A stretch of 37,744 nt of DNA from Nitrospira sp. (GTDB lineage Bacteria; Nitrospirota; Nitrospiria; Nitrospirales; Nitrospiraceae). Shown one piece after another: positions 33,014 to 37,744 of this stretch. The notes under the pieces are model-generated. The model saw nothing but the letters and a program-made list of their open reading frames with translations, ran no database searches and was not told the origin of the DNA. The stretch covers positions 1 to 37,744 of the forward strand of contig JAHBWO010000027.1 of the NCBI GenBank assembly GCA_019636945.1, in the 5' to 3' direction. Positions within the stretch are counted from its first letter, which is position 1. Each line of letters opens with the position of its first letter. The translations under genes were made by a program, and so were the position numbers.

Positions 33014-33751
33014 ATGAAATCATGGAAAGTCGCGTGGCTATGCGTCGTCAGCTTTGGGATCAGTAGTGCAGGGTTGTCCACCGCTCTCGCGGAAGAGGGC
33101 TTGTTTGGCACGCCAAAAGGAACGGAGGGAACCAGGATTTTCAAAGCCACTGAGCACCCTTCCTACAGCGGCAAGTTCAGGCTTAAGGGTGGTGCCCCAT
33201 TCTTGATCGGCAGCATGAAGGATCAATCTCCCTGGGACCATCTCGATTATGCCGGCAAGTATCTCACTCCGGTACAGGGCACGATTGAGATCGAGGTCAA
33301 TGAGGTGCTGAATAGTGGCCGAGTGATTGCGCAGTTCTCGGAAGAATCGGATCACTATCGGATTGTGTTTGACCGGTTCGCCGGGAAACAGCCCTTCCAT
33401 GATGGTGGAATTGCCACGCGGGTCTATGAGCACGGCGATTCGAACAACGGCGATCCGCTCTATCCCAAAACCTGGTTGTACTTGGCAGGTTGGGGAACCG
33501 CCACTGTCTTCAAGAATGATGAGGTGCTCTATCAGGACTATGACGCACACTTTATGGTGATGGAGCGTTCCCGGGATCCTGACACCCATCAGGTCCAGTA
33601 TCCTGTGAAACGCATGCTCCCGGGAGGTGAGACCGATCCAGCGGGAATGGAAATTGATCTGTGGGTCCGTTCCAAAGAGCAGAACCCCAAGAATTTTCCA
33701 CCCTATGAGACTTTTCTCCATCTCTGTTGGGAAGAAGTCACATGGCGTTGA
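33014..33751 (+). CDS. Exported hypothetical protein, 245 residues
   Basis: A secreted or periplasmic protein with a signal peptide (about residues 1-26, ending STALAEE). The mature part is beta-rich and resembles a single beta-sandwich or lipocalin-like fold by its spacing of charged and aromatic strands, but I see no family signature. The C-terminus ends LHLCWEEVTWR. AGAGGAG precedes the ATG. It sits between the photolyase group and the chelatase gene. Confidence 0.65.
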   Translation: MKSWKVAWLCVVSFGISSAGLSTALAEEGLFGTPKGTEGTRIFKATEHPSYSGKFRLKGGAPFLIGSMKDQSPWDHLDYAGKYLTPVQGTIEIEVNEVLNSGRVIAQFSEESDHYRIVFDRFAGKQPFHDGGIATRVYEHGDSNNGDPLYPKTWLYLAGWGTATVFKNDEVLYQDYDAHFMVMERSRDPDTHQVQYPVKRMLPGGETDPAGMEIDLWVRSKEQNPKNFPPYETFLHLCWEEVTWR

Positions 33752-33907
33752 GCGTCCACAAAGACAAGATAGCGCCTGTTACTCTATTGGTGGGGATTAG
33801 TTGCGCCTAGAAATGGTGATGTGAATGTTTAGTAAAGAATTGGTCAGTTGTTACACAATTGTACGGCCACGAACCGCCGTGCGTATAAGTCAAAGGAGAC
33901 GAAACTC

Positions 33908-34417
33908 ATGAGTGATTCGATGAAGGGGGTTGTCCTGGTAGGTCATGGCGGCATTCCCAAGGATTGCCCGCAAGAACTGGTGACGAAGTTAAAACGGTTA
34001 GAAGGCCAACGGCGCGCGGCGAAAGAGCCTCCGTCCCAGGAAGAACTCGAGTTGGACCAGAAGATCCGTCGTTGGCCACGAACGAAAGCCACCGATCCCT
34101 ACCAATCGGGGCTGGAGGCCGTGGGGGCTACGCTGCGCGCACATCTGAATGGTGTCTTGTTTGCCATGGCCTACAACGAATTCTGTGCACCGACATTGGA
34201 AGAAGCCGTGGAGGATTTGGTCAAACAAGGCGCGACATCCATCACCGTGCTGACGACGATGTTCACGCCGGGCGGCTCTCATTCGGAGGTCGAGATACCA
34301 GAGATCTTGGACCACTTGCGACCGTTGTATCCCACTGTCGAATTGCGCTACGCCTGGCCGTTCGATTTGCAGCTGATCGCGAAGACCCTATCAGAACAGT
34401 TACGGAGCTGGTCGTGA
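33908..34417 (+). CDS. CbiX/SirB-family chelatase-like protein
   Basis: A 169-residue single-domain protein of the CbiX/SirB class-II chelatase family, which inserts cobalt or iron into sirohydrochlorin. The two candidate metal-ligand histidines are His13 (VLVGHGG) and His125 (TPGGSHSEVEIP). A charged insert at about residues 28-60 is unusual. Single-domain length suggests a CbiXS-like homodimer. The role could be cobalamin synthesis, which would connect with the B12-dependent regulator, or siroheme. AAAGGAGA precedes the ATG. Confidence 0.72.
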   Translation: MSDSMKGVVLVGHGGIPKDCPQELVTKLKRLEGQRRAAKEPPSQEELELDQKIRRWPRTKATDPYQSGLEAVGATLRAHLNGVLFAMAYNEFCAPTLEEAVEDLVKQGATSITVLTTMFTPGGSHSEVEIPEILDHLRPLYPTVELRYAWPFDLQLIAKTLSEQLRSWS

Positions 34418-34503
34418 CATTGCCTTCGACGATAAGGTAGGGAAAACCTGACTGTCTGGCACACGTCCTGCCCAGAGCGTCTCAAGAGGTGAAATAACCC
34501 ACC

Positions 34504-35754
34504 ATGCCTTCAACTCCCAATGTACTTATTATCGGCGCCGGGCTTGCCGGATTGGCCTGTGCGCGTCGTCTGACGAACGCGGGCTTCAGGTGCACGGTTC
34601 TTGAAGCGTCCGACGGCATCGGGGGGCGTGTCCGCACGGATCGTGTCGAGGGCTTTCAGCTCGATCGCGGATTTCAGGTCTTTCTTGCCGGATATCCGGA
34701 AGCACGCGCAACGCTAGACTATCCCACATTGGAGCTCAGGCCGTTTCATGCTGGAGCCCTCATTCGCCACGACGGACGTTTTCACGTGATGAGCGATCCC
34801 TTTCGCAGGCCACAAGACCTTCCACAAATGTTGCGCAGTCCGATCGGTTCGTTTGCCGACAAGTTCAGGATGCTGCGTATGCGTCGGGACGCTTTGCAGC
34901 AGCGTCTCTGCTCTGTGATGAGAAATCCTATAAGGCCGACTCACGATGTGTTTCAGACCTATGCCTTTTCGGACGCGATAGTGAGGCATTTCTTTCGACC
35001 GTTTCTCAGCGGCGTGTTCTTGGAGACGGAATTGAACACGCCTTGTTGGATTTTCGAAGTGGTCTGGGCTGCGTTCTGCCGAGGAGTCACCGCCTTACCA
35101 CGAGATGGTATGGGCGCTATCGCACAACAACTTGCGGCTACGTTGGCTCCAGGGACAGTCCGTTTGAACAAAGCTGTTCAACGGATTCAGGGCTCGAGCG
35201 TGGTGTTGGAATCCGGAGAATCGCTCACGGTCGATGTCCTGGTGGTGGCGACCGATGACGCGACCGCCGCCCGCTTGCGTGGTGAAGACAAACCAATCGC
35301 TCCAGCCCGTGGCTCAGTGACCGTCTACTTCGATGCGTCAGCTGCTCCGCAACGCGGCCCCTGGCTGATGGTAAATGGGGATGGTGATGGGTTGGTCAGG
35401 ACCGTCTGTGTCCTCAGTGAAGCGGCGCCTTCGTACGCGCCGGCTGGGCGGGCCTTGATCTCGGTGACGGCGAGTGAACAGATCGATCTGTATGGTGATA
35501 TTTCGCAAGCAGTACGACGACAGCTGGAATCTTGGTTTGGTTCCCAAGTGAACGAGTGGCGCCATCTGCGAACTGACCGCATCCAGCGTGCGCTGCCCCC
35601 ACTCGACGCGCTTCCACCTGGGAACCGTACCACCTCACCGCGTTTGGCTGCGGGGCTGTATCTTTGCGGAGATTACCGGGAAAGCGGGACGCTCGATGGG
35701 GCTTTGGCGTCGGGACGGAAAGCAGCTGAGACAATACTGGCTGATTACGTCTAG
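34504..35754 (+). CDS. FAD-dependent amine-oxidase-type oxidoreductase
   Basis: A 416-residue flavoprotein. The N-terminal Rossmann motif [16 protein letters not shown] and GIGGRVRTD bind FAD, and [24 protein letters not shown] closes the FAD domain near the C-terminus. It belongs to the amine-oxidase/phytoene-desaturase/protoporphyrinogen-oxidase superfamily; the substrate cannot be told from sequence. Related genes near CarH/LitR regulators often act in carotenoid metabolism, but no other carotenoid gene is present. It is the last plus-strand gene of the long run. Confidence 0.82.
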   Translation: MPSTPNVLIIGAGLAGLACARRLTNAGFRCTVLEASDGIGGRVRTDRVEGFQLDRGFQVFLAGYPEARATLDYPTLELRPFHAGALIRHDGRFHVMSDPFRRPQDLPQMLRSPIGSFADKFRMLRMRRDALQQRLCSVMRNPIRPTHDVFQTYAFSDAIVRHFFRPFLSGVFLETELNTPCWIFEVVWAAFCRGVTALPRDGMGAIAQQLAATLAPGTVRLNKAVQRIQGSSVVLESGESLTVDVLVVATDDATAARLRGEDKPIAPARGSVTVYFDASAAPQRGPWLMVNGDGDGLVRTVCVLSEAAPSYAPAGRALISVTASEQIDLYGDISQAVRRQLESWFGSQVNEWRHLRTDRIQRALPPLDALPPGNRTTSPRLAAGLYLCGDYRESGTLDGALASGRKAAETILADYV

Positions 35755-35843
35755 TTGTGACGTAATCCGGTGGTACTCCCTTGCTGTATGAGTTCGCGAG
35801 TCCGACATCTCGTGGACCCTAACCCAAAGGCTTGAGCAATTCC

Positions 35844-36269
35844 TCAACGCCCACAGGCGATTGTCATGAGCGCGGTAGTGGCCGTACCAGAGGCCGACGC
35901 AGCCAATTGGCCTGTGGCTCCAGTGGTGCGTCCTGCTGCCCCTGAACCCATGTGGTCGGTATACCATGTCGTTTTGACTGGTTGGCTTTTTCGGTTCTGA
36001 CAGTCATATTCCCGTACGGTGAGTTTTGAGAGGGCTGAGATGCCGCCTTCCGTTTGAGTCGTTCTATAGTCGAATAGATCTGACATCATGACGGTCTCGT
36101 CCGCTTTCCGAATACTGCCGTGATCCGCATAATAGATGTAGGTCTCCGTCTCTCCGATCTTGGTCCACTCCGCTGCGGCGCTTGGTGAGGAACCGGATGG
36201 TGTTTCACCTCCTGTGCAGGCCGCCATCAGTCCACCACTCAGCACTGCCAGCATCAATAGTCGTTGCAT
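35844..36269 (-). CDS. Adhesin-E-like lipoprotein
   Basis: A 141-residue protein with signal peptide and lipobox (LMAAC). The mature domain has the surface-adhesin-E pattern: WTKIGETETYIYYADHGSIRK, DLFDYRTTQ, and EYDCQNRKSQPV, with a second cysteine near the C-terminus (MTIACGR) likely disulfide-bonded to the first. It starts at ATG 36269 with GGAGGG upstream, one base after the stop of the preceding gene. The family name comes from a Haemophilus adhesin; here it is simply a small exported domain. Confidence 0.7.
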   Translation of the reverse strand: MQRLLMLAVLSGGLMAACTGGETPSGSSPSAAAEWTKIGETETYIYYADHGSIRKADETVMMSDLFDYRTTQTEGGISALSKLTVREYDCQNRKSQPVKTTWYTDHMGSGAAGRTTGATGQLAASASGTATTALMTIACGR

Positions 36270-36270
36270 G

Positions 36271-36714
36271 TTACCCTCCACCATCTGGACGTAACGTCGA
36301 TAGGACTGTACGACAGGCCACTTTCATTTCTGCATCATCGTCGCTGCCCGGAATTACGCGAGACCACTCCCGGGTGGCCGGCGCTGCGTAGAGGACTCGG
36401 CCTTGTGCCAAGCCTTGCGGGTAGTACCGGACGTGGAGCGGCCGGCTTCTTCGTTGCTCACAATGATATTGGCGTTTGATCTTTAATGATTTGTAGGGAC
36501 CTCGAGGGATTGTTCGCTCTACCCGAAAGTCCCGAAGCGTCCAGAGGGTGACCGTCGGTCCCCACACCCCAATGCTCGTCATATTCACATAGCGGTCATA
36601 TTTGTGGGTTCCCCCGACTCGCACCCACTGATCCGCCGCCAGGCTGACAGCTGGGGCCTGATAGAGAAAGAGCCCGAGACCAAGACCGATCATGAGATGT
36701 AGCCGATTCATCAC
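36271..36714 (-). CDS. Adhesin-E-like exported protein
   Basis: A 147-residue exported protein with a signal peptide (cleavage near SLAAD). Like its downstream neighbour it has the adhesin-E pattern: WVRVGGTHKYDRYVN, VTLWTLRDF, RQYHCEQRR and a C-terminal cysteine (KVACRTV). The two genes are adjacent paralogues and almost certainly one operon. Confidence 0.68.
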   Translation of the reverse strand: MMNRLHLMIGLGLGLFLYQAPAVSLAADQWVRVGGTHKYDRYVNMTSIGVWGPTVTLWTLRDFRVERTIPRGPYKSLKIKRQYHCEQRRSRPLHVRYYPQGLAQGRVLYAAPATREWSRVIPGSDDDAEMKVACRTVLSTLRPDGGG

Positions 36715-36744
36715 CTTCCGTCATTTCTTGTTCGGCACGGAACG

Positions 36745-37365
36745 TTAGCTTGCCGCCAAGGCTTTCTCCACATCGGTCAGAATGGCAGGCGACAAGGGAT
36801 TCATGCCGGGGTCATACTTCCCGATGACGTTGCCGGAGCGATCAACCAGGTATTTCTGGAAGTTCCACGTCACACGGCCGGGGAACGCACTCTGCTCGGT
36901 TAAGTACCGATAGAGGGGGTGTTTATCTTTGCCGACCACGCTGATCTTCGAGAAGAGAGGGAAACTGACACTGTATTTGGTATAGCAGAATCCCTTAATT
37001 TCTTGATTCGTGCCGGGCTCTTGCTGCCCAAAATCATTCGCCGGAAATGCCAGAACCTCGAACCCCCGTTCCTGATATCGCTCATACATCTCCTGGAGGC
37101 CGGCGTACTGCGGCGTGTTTCCGCACATGCTCGCGGTATTCACAATGAGCAGCACCTTGCCTTTGAATGTTTTGAGGTCGACAGGACGGCCGTCAATGTC
37201 AGGGAGGCGAAATCCATACAAAGGGGCCGCTGCGACATCAGTACGTGAGAAAGCAGTGGATCGTTTCTCGTTTGCGTAGGTGTTCGAGGTTGAAAATGCA
37301 ATGAACCCCAGTCCGAGTAGCACAACGCCCGAGAGGGCCAAGAGAGTTCTTGAGTAGATCGGCAT
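36745..37365 (-). CDS. Exported glutathione-peroxidase-family enzyme
   Basis: A 206-residue protein: signal anchor or signal peptide (residues 1-31) and a thioredoxin-fold peroxidase. Cys81 in NTASMCGNTPQY is the peroxidatic cysteine (no selenocysteine), with the partner residues in FPANDFGQQEPG (Gln114/115) and TWNF (Trp167, Asn168). Cys127 in GFCYTKYSV is at the place of the resolving cysteine in thioredoxin-dependent members, so it probably uses a thioredoxin-like donor in the periplasm. AAAGGAG lies eight bases before the ATG at 37365. Its promoter carries the third operator-like site. Confidence 0.88.
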   Translation of the reverse strand: MPIYSRTLLALSGVVLLGLGFIAFSTSNTYANEKRSTAFSRTDVAAAPLYGFRLPDIDGRPVDLKTFKGKVLLIVNTASMCGNTPQYAGLQEMYERYQERGFEVLAFPANDFGQQEPGTNQEIKGFCYTKYSVSFPLFSKISVVGKDKHPLYRYLTEQSAFPGRVTWNFQKYLVDRSGNVIGKYDPGMNPLSPAILTDVEKALAAS

Positions 37366-37409
37366 GATGAGCACTCCTTTCTATGGCAGTCAGAGATTTG
37401 CTGGTTTTA

Positions 37410-37464
37410 ATGGTACAGGAGATGTCCAGTGTTTGTCAATATTATATTTGACAAACTATGGACA
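37410..37464. promoter_or_regulatory. Divergent promoters with operator-like repeats (site 3)
   Basis: Minus strand, toward the peroxidase: TTGACA (37439-37434), 18 bases, TACCAT (37415-37410). Plus strand: TTGACA (37448-37453), with no clear -10. Operator-like 10-mers are at 37423-37432 (inverted; ACACTGGACA on the minus strand) and 37455-37464 (ACTATGGACA), centres 32 bp apart. In both orientations TTGACA is followed 11 bases later by TGGACA, as at the other sites. TTTGTCAA and TTGACAAA form a palindrome at the centre. Confidence 0.65.
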
Positions 37465-37511
37465 TTCTGGTAGTAATATAACCGACACTTCTTCATATAG
37501 GAGGCGGCTGA

Positions 37512-37628
37512 ATGAAAAAAGAAGCTTCTTGCTCAGGCGTAAGCGGCCTTGCAATGGACTTCGGTCTAGTCCGCCGCCGTGCCAGCAATGGTGTGAGAGT
37601 CCGAGCAGCGAGATGCCAAGAGCGATAA
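37512..37628 (+). CDS. Possible small ORF, 38 residues
   Basis: ATG at 37512 with a perfectly placed AGGAGG seven bases upstream, encoding MKKEASCSGVSGLAMDFG and then an arginine-rich tail, stop TAA at 37626. It diverges from the peroxidase gene across operator-like site 3. No family is recognised; the good ribosome site is the main evidence. The last 115 bases of the window hold nothing I can support. Confidence 0.35.
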   Translation: MKKEASCSGVSGLAMDFGLVRRRASNGVRVRAARCQER

Positions 37629-37744
37629 TCGAAACCGCGCGACAAGGTGAAAATGGTCACGAACCAAGCTTATGATTATGAAGAATTCTTCATGAAGTTC
37701 TAATCCGACCTTCATCTTGTGGGAGTATGCTTCTGTAGTAGGGG

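Noticed and set aside
33038..33721. 227-residue open frame on the minus strand
   Set aside because: Antisense to an exported protein that has a signal peptide and a good Shine-Dalgarno; the antisense product has no recognisable features.
1..37744. tRNA, rRNA, CRISPR array, insertion sequence or prophage genes
   Set aside because: I looked for clover-leaf segments, regular spacer-repeat arrays, transposase or integrase motifs and found none. The repeated sequences are accounted for by the duplicated cassette and operator sites.

Overview
The window looks like chromosomal DNA of a Gram-negative, non-phototrophic bacterium, most likely a Nitrospira-type member of the Nitrospirota. This rests on the gene set: lipoproteins and signal peptides throughout, SmbP-like small metal-binding proteins (a family known from nitrifiers), exported SUMF1-domain proteins beside c-type cytochromes, and an argD-argF-argG-argH-lysA run. 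The taxonomic call is inference, because no rRNA or other marker is present.

Layout. (1) 1-6057, minus strand: a tightly overlapping amino-acid operon argD-argF-argG-argH, a small lipoprotein and lysA (cut by the window edge). (2) 6235-16483: mixed housekeeping genes: zinc-ribbon/DUF2628 membrane protein, phosphoglycerate mutase, OmpA-domain coiled-coil protein, DUF2167 protein behind a long structured leader, site-2 protease homologue, an ATP-grasp/zinc-peptidase pair, a low-molecular-weight phosphatase and ttcA. (3) 16501-17418, minus strand: a MerR-type regulator with a cobalamin-binding domain carrying the full CarH light-sensor signature (Wx9EH with an adjacent His, and ExHxxG). (4) 17556-35754: about 18 kb of genes all on the plus strand, starting divergently from the regulator. 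The first part encodes six exported SUMF1/FGE-like proteins, SmbP-like proteins, two zinc-ribbon proteins, cytochrome c pieces and small membrane peptides, arranged as two diverged copies of one cassette. The second part holds genes typical of light-response regulons: DUF2867 SDR, TIGR01777 epimerase, PDZ protein, DNA photolyase and DUF523/DUF1722 protein, followed by a CbiX-like chelatase and an FAD oxidoreductase. (5) 35844-37365, minus strand: two adhesin-E-like small exported proteins and an exported glutathione-peroxidase-like enzyme, with a possible 38-residue ORF diverging from the latter.

The main result is regulatory. Three intergenic regions (17419-17555, 23900-24030, 37420-37470) share the same repeated 10-mer (ACATTRGACA and close variants) laid over TTGACA -35 boxes. 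In the first two, four sites have the same 41/42-21-22 bp centre spacing. They sit at the regulator and first cassette, at the second cassette, and at the peroxidase gene. The simplest reading is a B12/light-controlled regulon that joins DNA photorepair and peroxide defence to a duplicated exported SUMF1/SmbP/cytochrome system of unknown function. All six SUMF1 domains lack the cysteine pair that formylglycine-generating enzymes use, so they probably do something else. Two copies of an unidentified hairpin RNA element with compensatory changes, an in-frame SDR-SmbP fusion, and a NapC/NirT-like remnant with a lost heme site are further points of interest.
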